Below, piece by piece: positions 36,860 to 48,260 of a stretch of DNA of 64,000 bases. The stretch's first letter is position 1. The number at the start of each line of letters is the position of its first letter. The position numbers were made by a program, and so were the translations under genes. Under the pieces are notes generated by a model. The model made no database searches. It saw only the letters and a program-made list of their open reading frames with translations, and had not been told where the DNA came from. The DNA comes from Paulownia fortunei (taxonomy: Eukaryota > Streptophyta > Magnoliopsida > Lamiales > Paulowniaceae), in contig CM033110.1 in assembly GCA_019321725.1 (NCBI GenBank), forward strand, positions 2,029,229 to 2,093,228, in the 5' to 3' direction.

Positions 36860-39820
36860 AGCAGTAGGAATACTTGGTTGATTGATAGTGGTTGTACAAA
36901 CCGCATGACAAGAGATGTTCCATGAGTTGGACAGATTCTATAGCTCGTGGGTAAAGATTGGAGATGGAAAGCAAGTGGACGTAAATGGAAAATGTGTGGT
37001 ATCGATCAACACACCCTTAGGTACAAAGTTAATTTTAGATGTACTTTATGTTCCTGAGATAAACTAAAACTTGTTAAGTGTAGGGCAAATGTTAGAAAAG
37101 AATTATGCTTTGCACTTTCAGGATGGGTCATGCACTATATTAAATGCTTTTAGAAATGAAGTGATGACTGTAAAAATGAAAAATAAGAGCTTCAATCTAG
37201 ACTGGAATGAATCAAAGTTGCATGCCTACACAAGTACAATTCATGAATCTGTTCTATGGTATAAAATGTTAGGTCACTTTAGCTATTCAACCTTAATGAA
37301 TATGCACACAAGAAAATTAGTACATAATTTACCTATGATTCATGAAACAAGTGGTATGTGTAATGTGTGCCAATTTGGAAAGCAATGTAGGCTGCCATTT
37401 TATGACAGTAATTGGAGAGCAAAAGAGAAATTGCAGTTTGTGCACTCTGATATTTGTAAACCTATGAGCGTATCTTCTTTAAGTAGGAACAAGTATTTCA
37501 TATTATTTATAAATGATTACTCAAGGTTTTGTTGGGTCTACTTCTTAAAGATGAAGTCTGAAGTATTTGCTATTTTTTCAACTTATAAAAAATTAGTTGA
37601 AAAGCAAACAAGATGCAAGTTAAAGATACTTAAAACTGATAATGGAACTGAGTATGCTTCAAATGAGTTCAAGGCCTTTTGTGATAAGGAAGGCATCAAT
37701 CACCAACTAACTATGCCATACACTCTCCAACAAAATGGAGTGAGTGAAAGAAAAAATAGATCAGTGATGGAGATGTTGAGATGTTTGCTATTTGAAAAAG
37801 ATTTATCAAAGAACTTTTGGGCTAAGGCGATGAATACCTCAGTGCATTTACTTAATTTGCTTCCAACAAGAGCTTTAAAAGGTAATACTCTATATGGAAT
37901 GTGGCATGGAGTAAAACCTTCAGTAGAACACCTCAAGGTATTTGGTTGTATTTGTTATGCTCTTGTTCCTGAAGTAAAAAGAGATAAGCTTGATCATAAG
38001 GCAGAAATGGGTATCTTTCTTGAATATAGCAACAATATAAAAGGATACAGAATTTTGAACTTAAAAACTAAAAAGGTGCAAGTTTATAGAAATGTGAGGT
38101 TTGATGAACTTGCCATGTGGGAATGGAACAAGAAGGATGTGAAAAGTTCAAAAAAAGAATATTGGGAAAGTTCTTCCCAAGAACAAAAAGCAATAGAGAA
38201 TGAGATTTTTAATAACTATGATGATGTTCCTGTGAGAGGAACTATAACACTTGAAGATGTTTATGAGAGATGTAATGTAGCTTCACTTGAACCAAAAAAC
38301 TACAATGAAGCCGCAAGCAAAATAGGTTGGTTGGTTGCAATGTAGGAGGAGATGACCAAGATTGAGAAGAATGAAACTTGAAAATTAGTGGAAAGGTCAC
38401 AAAATCAAAAGGTAATAGGTGTTAAGTGGGTTTATATAACCAAACTTAATTCTGATGGTTCTGTAAACAAACTTAAAGCCAGATAAGTTGTAAAGGGATA
38501 TGCACAACAGTTTGGAGTAGATTTCTCTGACACTTTTGCTCCTGTTGCCAGACATGATGCAATCTGACTACTAGTGGCCCTTGTTGCAAAGCTAGGTTGG
38601 AAAATCTTTCACTTGGATGTCTGCATTTTTAAATGGTTTGCTTGAAGAAGATATTTATGTTGAACAACTAGAGGGATATCAAGTTCCAGGCAAAGAGCAT
38701 ATGGTGTATTATCTCAATAAAGCCTTGTATGGCTTAAAACAGGCTCAAAGAGTTTGGTATAGCAAAATTGATAGTTATCTCCTACAACAAGAATTTTGTA
38801 GAAGTGAAAGTGAGGCAACTCTCTATATCAAGAAGGTTAGAACTGAAGTAGAACTTATTGTGTCCTTGTATGTTGATGACTTGTTAATCACTGGTGGTGA
38901 TCTATACTTTCTGAAGCAATTCAAATTCAATATAGAAAATGAATTTGAGATATCAGACCTTGGTAAAATGAAATATTTTCTGGAGATTGAGTAGAATGAT
39001 CTTGGAATCTTCATTTCACAAAGAAAATATGCTTGGGAGGTTTTAAAAAAGTTTCAAATGGAGAAGGCTAAGTCAGTGACAATACCCTTAATAGTAAATG
39101 AAAAACTATCAAGAGAAGATGGTGAGTTAAAGGCAAATGCCTCAATATATAGAAGCTTAATTAGAAGTTTGTTGTATTTGTCTGCTACCAGACCAGACAT
39201 AATGTTCTCTACAAGTCTTTTGTCAAGATTCATGCATTCTCCAAGTCAAATTCACCTAGGTGTTGCCAAACGAGTGCTAAGCTACATCATGGGGACTATG
39301 GACTTTGGTGTATATTATTTGAAGAGTGAAAGTGAAAATATGGTTGACTATTGTGATAGTGATTGGGCTAGAAGTATTGAAGATTCTAAAAGTACTTCTG
39401 GTTATGTCTTTTCCTTTGAAAGTGGTGTTTTTTGATGGAACTCTAGAAAATAAGAGGTTGTAGCACAATCCTTAGCTGAAGCTGAGTATATTTCAGCAAC
39501 AGCAACAACAAATCAAGCTATCTGATTAAGAAAATTGTTAACAGATTTGGGACAAAACCAGAATAAAGCTACTGTGATATGGGTGGATAACAAGTCTGCT
39601 ATAGCCATTTCGAAGAATCTTGCCCAGCATGGCAGGACCAAACACATAAATATGAAGTACCATTTTATCAGAGAAGCTGACAAGAATCGGGAAATAAATT
39701 TGGTACACTGTAGCTCAGAGCTTCAGTTTGCAAACGTTATGACAAAGGCACTTCCTAATGCCAAATTTGAAATTTTGAGATCAAAACTTGGAGTAGCTAG
39801 GAAAAATATCAAGGAGTAGT
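36860..39820 (+). pseudogene. Copia pol remnant: protease, integrase, RT, RNase H
   Basis: The protease active site reads WLIDSGCTNRMT (about 36876-36911). The integrase frame is open from 37071 to 38345. It has the GAG-pre-integrase zinc region (GHFSYSTLM...CNVCQFGKQ) and the D,D,E core in HSDICKP, KTDNGTEY and NGVSERKNR. RT follows with WVYITKLNSDGSVNKLKAR, then a stop, DTFAPVAR, and ALYGLKQAQR...LYVDDLLITGGD at 38617-38994, so the YVDD box is kept. RNase H shows DSDWA, AEAEY and DNKSAIAI. In-frame stops at several points (for example 38343, 38487, 38992 and 39435) and a shift between HLDV and SAFLNG disable it. Confidence 0.9.
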
Positions 39821-40000
39821 GTTGTGAAACTGACATTTCTCCTACCTATATTGCTCTTTCTATTTAGAGTGGTTGAATACTATTTACTAACTATGTTGTT
39901 TTTTTTTAGTAGAGTGGCTGAAATAGTTAACTATAAATGTACTAGAATTTTGTATTGACAATGACATATGATCTTTCATTATGCTTATATATACGTGGAT
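39820..40000 (+). repeat. 3' LTR of the copia element, truncated
   Basis: It begins TGTTGTGAAACTGACATTTC right after the RNase H stop and follows the 5' LTR to TATATATACGTGGATA. After that the sequences no longer match, so the last roughly 110 bp expected are missing or replaced. Confidence 0.8.
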
Positions 40001-40189
40001 AGTTTTATTTTTTTCTGAAACTGAATAAAGAAGTCGATCCTAAGTATTCTCATCCTTCCATCTTTCTACCCTATCCACTTCATGTCCCGCATCTTGATCC
40101 ATGCTGTGATGTGAGGATCGCACAAGGTATTTATGTCTCATATATAAAACTGAACTTTTTATACGTGCACTAATCAAGTTGATAAGCAG

Positions 40190-40414
40190 GAATTCATTGG
40201 CTTGGTGGCAGAAATTTTTACAAGTTCTTTCAATCCATTGAAGGCGTTCAACTATCCGTATATCTCCCAGTTTCTTTTCCTCCTTTTTGTGAGCAAGGAT
40301 AAGCACTTGGGCAGCATGTTATTTGCTGTATTTGTCAATCTCTTTGCCTCTTTTCTCCTATATCAGCCACTCTTGTTGTGGCCAGTTGGTTTGAACGTAG
40401 CAGGGTTCCAACCT
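40190..40414 (+). other. Possible exon encoding a hydrophobic protein segment
   Basis: After an acceptor-like GATAAGCAG at 40189 the frame reads EFIGLVAEIFTSSFNPLKAF, then two strongly hydrophobic segments (PYISQFLFLLFVSKD and SMLFAVFVNLFASFLLYQPLLLW), and stops after GLNVAGFQP. Codon composition looks gene-like and differs from the AT-rich surroundings. I do not recognise the protein. It could be the last exon of a gene disrupted by the copia insertion, or chance. Confidence 0.3.
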
Positions 40415-40429
40415 TGAAGATTATCATGA

Positions 40430-42220
40430 GCTGTAAAGTCATGTCTTTAGACTAATGCTTACTACTTGTTACATAATTATATATATGTGGGTCATGAGTG
40501 ATGCTCAATTTTACTGCATCATGTGTAATTCTGATTTGGATCAATGAGTGGCTTGGCTGATATACACACGAATCAACTTATGTTTTATTTCGTTATTCGA
40601 CGTGCTTTTTAAGTATTGTATATATGAAAATAAATTATATTCAAACTTCTTTAATGGAACTACAGAATGGAGCCAGAAAACTTGAAATAGGGGGGCGTTC
40701 TTCTTAAAAAATATAAAAAACAAATTGATTTCATTATTTCGATGAAAAAGAAAAAGAAAAGAAATGGATAACTATTACAAGTATGCTTAAGCAAAGGGAC
40801 AAGTATGAAAAACAATGAAATTGGATGTTTCTTACTTCTTAGGACAAAGGGTACACAAAAACTGGAACCCTGGTTCTAATTGTGTGAGTTGGAATTGGGT
40901 TGATTTGCTTTTCAATAAATAAAAAATAAAAAAAAATCAAATTTTGATTGTAGCGATTTGGTCAAATTAGATCTTAACAAAGAGATTTTTTCATTAATTA
41001 TATATTTCAGTGAATTTTTTTTTTCTTTCCAGTCCATTTCTTCTTCATTTTTAGAAGTTTTTTGGGGGGAATAAGTTAAAGTTTTCTTTGGAGAGAAATT
41101 TTAACATTTTTCCGTTCAAACAAATAATAGAAAGCCCAATTCAATATTTTCCATCCATTTTGAAAAAATCCCCACATTTAAGTATCATGTGCCAAGCTGA
41201 TAACATTATTCAGCCAAATTAAAAAAATTCCAATAAAAAATTGAACTAAATATGCCAAGATTTAAAAGATATACATAAATTGTCAAATTAGGACTAAAAA
41301 TGAAAGTAGACCAAATTTTAAATAAAAAAAATGCCGTTTTGCCAGCGAAGGTAAGAGAAATTCTCGTGCAAGTATGATCAAACCCAAAGCCAAGCACATG
41401 GTGCTTGAATTACACTTGCCGTCTAATTTATATACAGATAAAAAAAAAAAAAAAAGCGATCAATAAGTTTAATAAAGCTTAAATTTGACCAAATTTTGTT
41501 GAAATTAAAAAAAAAAAAAAAACAGCAACAAATTGAGTAATATCCTCACTACACAAGGTGTATGGTACACTTTCTGTATAAATGAAGACTAAGTATTCTA
41601 TTTTTAACAAAATAAGATACTTAAATAATAAATTCATACCAAATATAACATTTATAAGACCAACAAATTATTTGGATTGCTTCTACTTCTTCCAAGTTCC
41701 ACGAATCTTATTTCAAGTAAAATAGATAATAAATTTATACTAAATATAACATTTATATAAAAAAAGGGGTTGCAGATTATCCTATCTATATATACAATCC
41801 TATATTGTGTTGAAGTTAGGATTTAAGGTTGAACTTATGATTTTTATGTTGACTTCTAAGTATATCATACACTTGAACTATATTTTTGTGGTAGGCATTT
41901 GAAGAACAATAAACAATGGAATATTCGTATTAGAAATAATAAAATGGAGGTCATACAAAGATTTGCACTTTGGAAATAATAATGGAGCAAGAAAAGGAAA
42001 TTTCTTATGGACCCCTACACTTGCTATAATTGCTATGGGACGTGGACGAGTGGAGGTTCACAAATCAACTTTACATTCATGGGATCTACGTACAAAGGCC
42101 ATTTATGGACTTGGTATTTCCTGCAATGCAATCTTCCTTTTGGAGATGGGTGTGGATTTATCAAAATTGAAAAAAAAATATATTAAAATTTTTAAAGGTT
42201 TGGATCAAGATCTACCATGA
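40430..42220. other. AT-rich intergenic DNA
   Basis: No gene is recognised. An 85-codon frame at 41963-42220 has no domain and lies in low-complexity DNA. It is best treated as chance. Confidence 0.45.
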
Positions 42221-42224
42221 ATTT

Positions 42225-42575
42225 GGCAACGATGAATTAGATTCCTCAGACCATTTTGTTATTATATATATATATATATTATATATATATATATTAAAAA
42301 TAATTTTAACTAAGACTTTTTAAAAAATATATTTTTTTAATAATAATATCATATAAATACATACTTAAATTAAATGGAGCAGGTTTCATGGTGGGATGGA
42401 CAGAAAATGTCTTAAACTCATTCGTAACTTAAAAAACCCGCTCGAAACAGTGCAGATTCAAAAATAAAAAATCAAGAATTATTTCGAACCTATTATAACT
42501 TAAAATTTTGGCCTCATGGGACAAGAGTTTGGGGTGGGTCCAAATTTCCTATTGCAATCCCTACTTTCTTTTTTG
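42225..42575. mobile_element. Probable MITE of the GGATGGCAAT-end family
   Basis: Its arms (GGTTTGGATCAAGATC on the left and TTTGGGGTGGGTCCAAATTT followed by ATTGCAATCCCTA on the right) resemble those at 4330-4684, around an AT-rich core with (TA)n. The boundaries are approximate. Confidence 0.35.
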
Positions 42576-43213
42576 CTTTTATGAAGAAGCGTTGCCAAAC
42601 TTGATAAAGTTGTACTTATACAAAATTATGATATATTTCATGTCATCCACTTGGGGCATAAGCTATCCAAATAAATGTATAAACCGTTTAGTGTATACGA
42701 GATGATGTTATAAAATAAAATATTGATATGATTGTATATAATCTAACGGCCCACAAACACCATTATGATGTTAAGTATACATTTGGATGGTATCTCACAT
42801 GTCGAAAATTACATTATATCATCGTATGTATGACAGCTAGTTGATGATCCATGACAAAATGAAGCCAATTGTTGTGTTCTAACTCAACACTTGCCCAAAG
42901 GGTCGTTTTACTTAGAGGATTATGAACCCTTCAAGAAGCCCAAGAGTTTATATTAAACTGAAGAGAATCCATCATAAAAATTACAAAAAGATGATTCAAT
43001 TTTGTTGTGCACTTAAAAGTTATGGTATTATATTACTATATATTGTATTTGGATTTAGAACTAAAAAACCCTTCTTGGCCGGTGATTTTGCATCCATAAT
43101 CTCCATTTAGTGGATAAGTCTCAAGAATGTATCTTTCTAAAAAATAACACCACTTTCCTCCCCACTCTCCAAGTATAAATGTCCCCACCAAGTATGACTT
43201 CTCTTCATTAAAT

Positions 43214-43237
43214 CACACACACACACACACACACACA
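43214..43237 (+). repeat. (CA)12 microsatellite in a 5' leader
   Basis: A pure dinucleotide run ends 9 bp before the ATG of the C2-domain gene, so it probably lies in its 5' UTR. Confidence 0.9.
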
Positions 43238-43246
43238 GTGTTTTTC

Positions 43247-43846
43247 ATGGATCCTCAGAGTCATTCTTCTTCCCTCAGCTGTGAACTGAGAATAGTAAAA
43301 GCTAAAAACATTGATATGAAATCAGGTGGAGCAGTATTTGTTAGATGCTATCTCTCTGCAGGAAACAGCACAAGAGTAAGACTAGACAGCCAAGAAATCT
43401 CATCAAAATCTGAGTTGATCACTTGGGACCAGACCTTTTCTTTAGACTGCTTAGGCAGTCAAGAATCCATCAGATGGCTCAAACAAGGAACCCTTGTTTT
43501 CGAGCTCCGGTGGAGAAGCACTGCTGCACCATTCATTGGCAGAATTCAGGGCTCAAAACTCATAGGTAGAGCTGAGGTTCCATGGAGGAACGTCGTCGAT
43601 TCGACGAATATGGAGATGGAGAAATGGGTTGTGATGATCCCACAGAATGGACGTGTGCATGAAGATTTCAAGCCGCCTGCAGTGCAAATAACCATGAAAA
43701 TTCAAGAATCTGATCCTAAGATAATAGAAAGAAAGAAAATTGATGAAGGAAGGTGGGATGAGTGGTGTGGTTGCTTGGATGGTGGGTGTAACTCTTGTGT
43801 AGATTATGAGTTGTATGCCATTGGAGCTGCTTTAGAAGCCCTGTAG
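43247..43846 (+). CDS. C2-domain protein, plant-specific, intron-less
   Basis: The gene is an uninterrupted frame of 199 codons starting MDPQSHSSS. An in-frame GTG nine bases earlier is not a plausible start. Residues about 10-150 have the pattern of a C2 beta-sandwich: CELRIVKAKNIDMKSGGAVFVRCYL, WDQTFSLDC, GTLVFELRWR, IGRAEVPWRNVV, WVVMIPQNGRV and AVQITMKI. The usual cluster of calcium-binding aspartates is not evident, so membrane or protein binding without calcium is possible. The C-terminal tail is cysteine-rich (EWCGCLDGGCNSCVDYEL). Plant proteins with this layout exist, but I know no assigned role. A TATA-like AAGTATAAATG at about 43171-43181 fits a promoter. Confidence 0.8.
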   Translation: MDPQSHSSSLSCELRIVKAKNIDMKSGGAVFVRCYLSAGNSTRVRLDSQEISSKSELITWDQTFSLDCLGSQESIRWLKQGTLVFELRWRSTAAPFIGRIQGSKLIGRAEVPWRNVVDSTNMEMEKWVVMIPQNGRVHEDFKPPAVQITMKIQESDPKIIERKKIDEGRWDEWCGCLDGGCNSCVDYELYAIGAALEAL

Positions 43847-44029
43847 AACTTTCTTTTTTCTTTTTTTGGCTGGAGAGAGCCAATAACAGTTAGATGGTTT
43901 AGGGTTGTTTCAGAATATTTTCACTGTCATTCAGCATACTTTCCTCTTAGAAATCATTTAATTATATTATTTTGTGCACTTTTTGATAAGCTTATAAATT
44001 CCTTAAGATATTTTATAATAAGCTCTACG

Positions 44030-44652
44030 AGGGTATTTGGCTAAATTTATGTAAAATATCAATATTATTGAAAGTTGAGATGGTAAATTTTATTTTAAAA
44101 ATAAGTTTTTAAAGTTTTTGAATAAAATAAGAACATGAAGCTTATAAAATGTTAGTTATGAAAATCTTGTAATTAATATGATTAAAATTAAAGGAGTTTG
44201 TTAAGATTTTAAAAATAAATTTTTGAAGTTTTTAGATAAAATAAGATTATGAAACTTATAAATCTTTTTTAAATGAGCTTATAAAACCATAACATCTAAT
44301 TTATGAAGCTTATAACCTCGTTTTTTTAAAAAATTATTAAATATTTTAAGATATCTTATAAACTTTTAAACATTCAGTAAAATTTTGGAAACGAGCTTAT
44401 ATGCTATCTTATAAGCTTCTTTAAAAAAATAAAGAGTTATTAATTTATTTTTAAGATCTTAACAATGTTTTAATAATATTAATCACAATATTATCATTAC
44501 TAACATATTATAAAATTTATGATCTTATTTTATCCACATACTTCAAGAATTTATTTTTAAAATAAAATTTTACATCTTATAAATTTCAAAAACATCCTAA
44601 GATGTAAGAGTTTAAGAGGTTTTCTAAATAAATTTAGCCAAAACACCTTTTA
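44030..44652. mobile_element. MITE with about 20-bp inverted ends (GGTGTTTGGCTAA family)
   Basis: The left end GAGGGTATTTGGCTAAATTT and, read inward from the right, AAGGTGTTTTGGCTAAATTT are near-identical inverted repeats. The interior repeats the CTTATAAG words of the copies at 27.5 and 28.7 kb and has internal near-duplications (AAATAAGTTTTTAAAGTTTT and AAATAAATTTTTGAAGTTTT). It lies just downstream of the C2-domain gene. Confidence 0.7.
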
Positions 44653-46481
44653 GTTAACTTGTCGCAAAACATTACTCAGAATTATTTGAAAACATGGGAA
44701 GTATTACTGTTTCCACCATATTTGATGTCCTATTTGCTAGGAAAATGTCAAATTGTCTTATATTGTGATTGATTATTGGTATCGATTCTTATAAATTTTA
44801 AAGTTGTAAGTTTGTTGTGTTATTTCTACTAATAAAATAATTTTATTTAAAATTACATAAATTTTTCATAATCATTTGAGTCAGTCCGTGCTATTTATTT
44901 TTTTAATATTTTTCTATTTACAGTGAATTTACCGACTTCTTTTTCAGTTTGATCTAATCAACAATAAAAATCAAGGAACAACAATAAGTGAACACCGAGC
45001 AATACTAGTTCATGTTCCAAAAAAATTGGGCTTGATGTTGAGGCAAAGCTATATGTTGATTTGGGCTTCTAGACTTGACCCTAAAAATTGAATGATTCTA
45101 CCCGAGTCCGACCCATTGACACACACCCATTACTAAAGATCCCATAGATAGTCCGTAAAAACAATAATTAATTTTAGCTCAAATAGTTTTAAAATACTGA
45201 ATACAAAGAAGTATTTTGGTTGGCACTGTAATTTTGAAAATGAACATTTAAATGTTCCTAAAAAAATAAGTATTTATATTGATTAGTCATATATATAAAT
45301 TCGATTTGGATATTCAATTGCTTCGATTTGAATTATTCCGGTCTTTTTTTACAGTTATCTTTTATTTCAATATGATTATTAATTTTTGATATTTAATCAT
45401 GTGTACCATCAACTCTATACTTATTTGGTCAAATATATTTACCTTAAAAAATTTAACATAATCCCTTCCAAAGAATCTAATTAGAACTAAATATCTTGCA
45501 AGCAAGAAATTTATTAAAACCCTAATTAAGCATAATAGAGTGATCATTATTTACAAGTTTGTCTACGACATATATTTCAATTATACTAATCACTTTGTCA
45601 TGTATTATAAAATTTTAATATCAAAATATTTATACATTTAAATATAAGCTGGCCACATATTAGATATATCAAAAATATTTTTGATTATTATAAGATGAGG
45701 ATGATTTCAAACCACGTCTAATACTAGTAGCCAAAAGTTCCCAATTTGATTATTCTCCCATATAATGCTTCATATAAATTATAATTACAATAATTTTTTA
45801 GTTGATTATTCTTGTTATAGTATATAAATGTGGCTGGTGGCTACTTTAATTTTTATTGATTAAAATTCAATTCTCTGGTCCCAAGAAGACATTGAATGGA
45901 AACTACCAAGGACCATATATATAAATATTTGAATTAAATATTTATAATTCCAAGTAGGTCATTTCCCACCAAACCCCTGCACCAGTTTATTTATTTAGAT
46001 CATTATAAGGACCACCCTATATACTCTCTACTCAACTTGGCTTCTATCAAGGAAAACAAGTATAAATAAATTGAAGTGCATTAAAATTATGTTATTAGAT
46101 TTCAGGTATGATCATAATTTTTTATGTTCTAGTAACAATAAAGTTTGGTGTTGTTTTAAATGTTTGGTAAAATTTAACAAGAAAAAAGACTTGTGCATGT
46201 GTAAGTGATTTTTGAAGATTGAGATAAATAGGTGTTGTCATGAAGATGGCATATTCGAAAATTGAATCTTGAGACTTTTGGTTAAAATTTGCCAAACATT
46301 TTTTTGGAGTAATAGATCAAACACAAACACAAGCAATATGATGCAAGAACATAAATGACATGTGGAACTTGTTACTTACAAATCATAATATGTTTAAGTT
46401 AATAATCAATACGTGGAATTATGAGATTGTTATTAGAGTTTATTGTACTGATATCTCACTCATGAATTCCATTTTGTAGGC
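44653..46481. other. AT-rich intergenic DNA
   Basis: No gene is recognised. A short block at about 45020-45140 with GGGCTT/GACCC words is probably a MITE fragment. Confidence 0.45.
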
Positions 46482-46489
46482 TTATAAAT

Positions 46490-47486
46490 AGACCTGACCA
46501 TGGTTCAGGAACCGTCGGTTACGGTTCGGAATCGTCGGTTCCACGATTCAAGAAAATTTCGATCATTTACATTAACCGTCAAGGCCGGTTACGGTTCCGA
46601 CTCTTACATTTTATTTTATTTTTTTTAAAATTTTTTGAATTTAAATTTGTAAAAAATATTGTTACTTTTTGAATTGAATGAAAAAAAATTAAAATTAAAT
46701 TTGAAAAAAAATTAGCTAAAATTTAAGCATATGATCCAAAACAAAAGTGACTAAATTAATTTTTAAAATTTTAAAAAAATAATTTTTTCATTTACACTGC
46801 ATTGATAAAGCACAATTTACTAAATTTTAGTTTTTGGAGTTAATGTTATCATATAAAATCGATGCAACATTACAATAATTAAATAATATTAAATAAGAAG
46901 TCGGGGAATAAACACTAGATATTGTAAAGTAGCATTATTAAATATTTTTATAAAATTACAAATTTACTTATTATTAAGATAATTATAAAGTAGCATCATT
47001 AGATAATTTCCAAAATTTTACTTATTATTAAGATAAAATATAGAATGCTTAAATATAGGACTTGATTTGTAACTTGTTAAAATTAATTAATTAAATTTAA
47101 AGAGGGGCGCAACACCAATTATATTGATTTTCAGAAACAAGACAGGCAATTTGAGCGGAAAAAAAAATAAAAAAATAAATCATGAGACTTATTTATGCAT
47201 TTATTCAAAATTATAAACATATAGTTTATTAACTTAGTTGGTTAGAGTGTTCTGTTAATAACTTGGAGGTCATAGGTTCAAAACCTGCCTAAGATACTTT
47301 TACATTATTTTAATTAAAAAATTAAAATTAAAATTTAAAAAATTTAAAAAATAAAAAAATCGTCGGGTTCCGGCGGTTCACGGGTTAGATGAACCGTGAT
47401 CAACTTGTGAACTCACGGGCCAGTTCACAATTTCGACCCGTGAACCGTGGTCAACGGGTTCTGACCCGGCCCGTGGTCAGATTTGC
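46490..47486. mobile_element. hAT-like non-autonomous element, copy B
   Basis: It starts AGACCTGACCATGGTTCAGG and ends GGCCCGTGGTCAGATTTGC, which form an imperfect inverted repeat around CTGACCA.GG. It aligns with copy A (4688-7341) throughout but lacks the solo LTR. The flanks TTATAAAT (46482-46489) and CTATGAAC (47487-47494) would be an 8-bp target duplication with three transitions, so the TSD is only suggestive. It has no transposase. Confidence 0.75.
47228..47287 (+). repeat. tRNA-Ile-like module within hAT-like copy B
   Basis: An ungapped 60-bp alignment to the tRNA-Ile(AAT) consensus as I recall it has about 45 matches. It includes AGTTGGTTAGAG (D-arm, box A region), CTGTTAATAAC (anticodon loop, AAT) and GGAGGTCATAGGTTCAAAACC (variable/T-arm, box B). 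The module is followed by an A/T-rich tail up to about 47365, as in tRNA-derived SINEs. The acceptor stem does not pair, so no functional tRNA is claimed. Confidence 0.6.
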
Positions 47487-47499
47487 CTATGAACATATA

Positions 47500-48260
47500 T
47501 ACAATAGAACATATTGTTCCTCTTTCAAGTGAAAGCTAACGTATTTGGTATTTAAAGTTGTTTTGATATCCAAAAGTCGTCTTCTCCCCATGTATACTAC
47601 GAACGAAAGGCAAACGCTTTGTTAAGTTTTCCTTAGGATATGCCGCACCGGTGTTCGTTAGCTTGTATGGCTCGTGCTCGCATGTGCTCTGGTAGGTAAG
47701 AGACCCCGACATGATACTTTTCATTATGTGGTTAAATATATTTTTGCGATTCAATTTATAGGTTTCAACAATGATCCTTCTACAAGTTGAACTATGAAAA
47801 CCTTGTTGGGACTTTGATCAGGTCGTTTTATAAAAACCAAGTCAAGTATATTTTTGGTGCAAACCTCGAACTCATACATATGATCTCGATACTAGGGTAA
47901 GGATACTGAAGTTGAAGTACACTTAGCGATCTCGACCTGCATACACTATAGAGTCAGACTTATTGGGGTTGTCCAGCCAACTAGAATCTTCCGACGCCTA
48001 AGTCAGATCGAGTTTTATGAGATATATGAGATCAGAGCAATGAATGAGTTAGGATGTTCGTACATACTTTATGAATAGGAATAAGGAAGTTTATGTAGGC
48101 ATGTAACTGGATAGATGTCACGTCCCTCATCAAGTATAGTGCGCACTATTTGTGATGGAGATTTTAGGTCATGTTCTAGTCGAATTCGAGTTAAGTTCAA
48201 ATAATATATGACCTACAAAAAAATCACAAATTTTAGCCTATTTAGTTATTATTTTTAAGT
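47500..48260. mobile_element. LTR-like remnant, non-coding
   Basis: The GC content is higher than in the surroundings. The stretch contains GTCCAGCCAACTAGAATC followed by TTCCGACGCCTAAGTCAG, an arrangement I associate with LTRs of plant Ty3/gypsy (Tat-like) elements. No boundaries, TSD or coding sequence were found. Confidence 0.4.

Larger units (their letters stand above)
32970..40000 (+). mobile_element. Degenerate Ty1/copia retrotransposon (interrupted by a solo LTR)
   Basis: The element runs from a 5' LTR (32970-33261) through a primer-binding site TGGTATCAGAACCC (33262-33275, complementary to initiator tRNA-Met type primers), gag, protease, integrase, reverse transcriptase and RNase H to a 3' LTR beginning at 39820. 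This domain order (integrase before RT) defines copia. Many stops and frame changes make it inactive. The 3' LTR matches the 5' LTR for about 180 bp, with some twenty differences, and then diverges, so its end is lost and no target duplication can be read. A 2540-bp solo LTR interrupts gag. Confidence 0.88.

Noticed and set aside
41963..42220. 85-codon frame as a gene
   Set aside because: No domain, no splice or promoter context, and a lysine-rich low-complexity end. Chance is sufficient.
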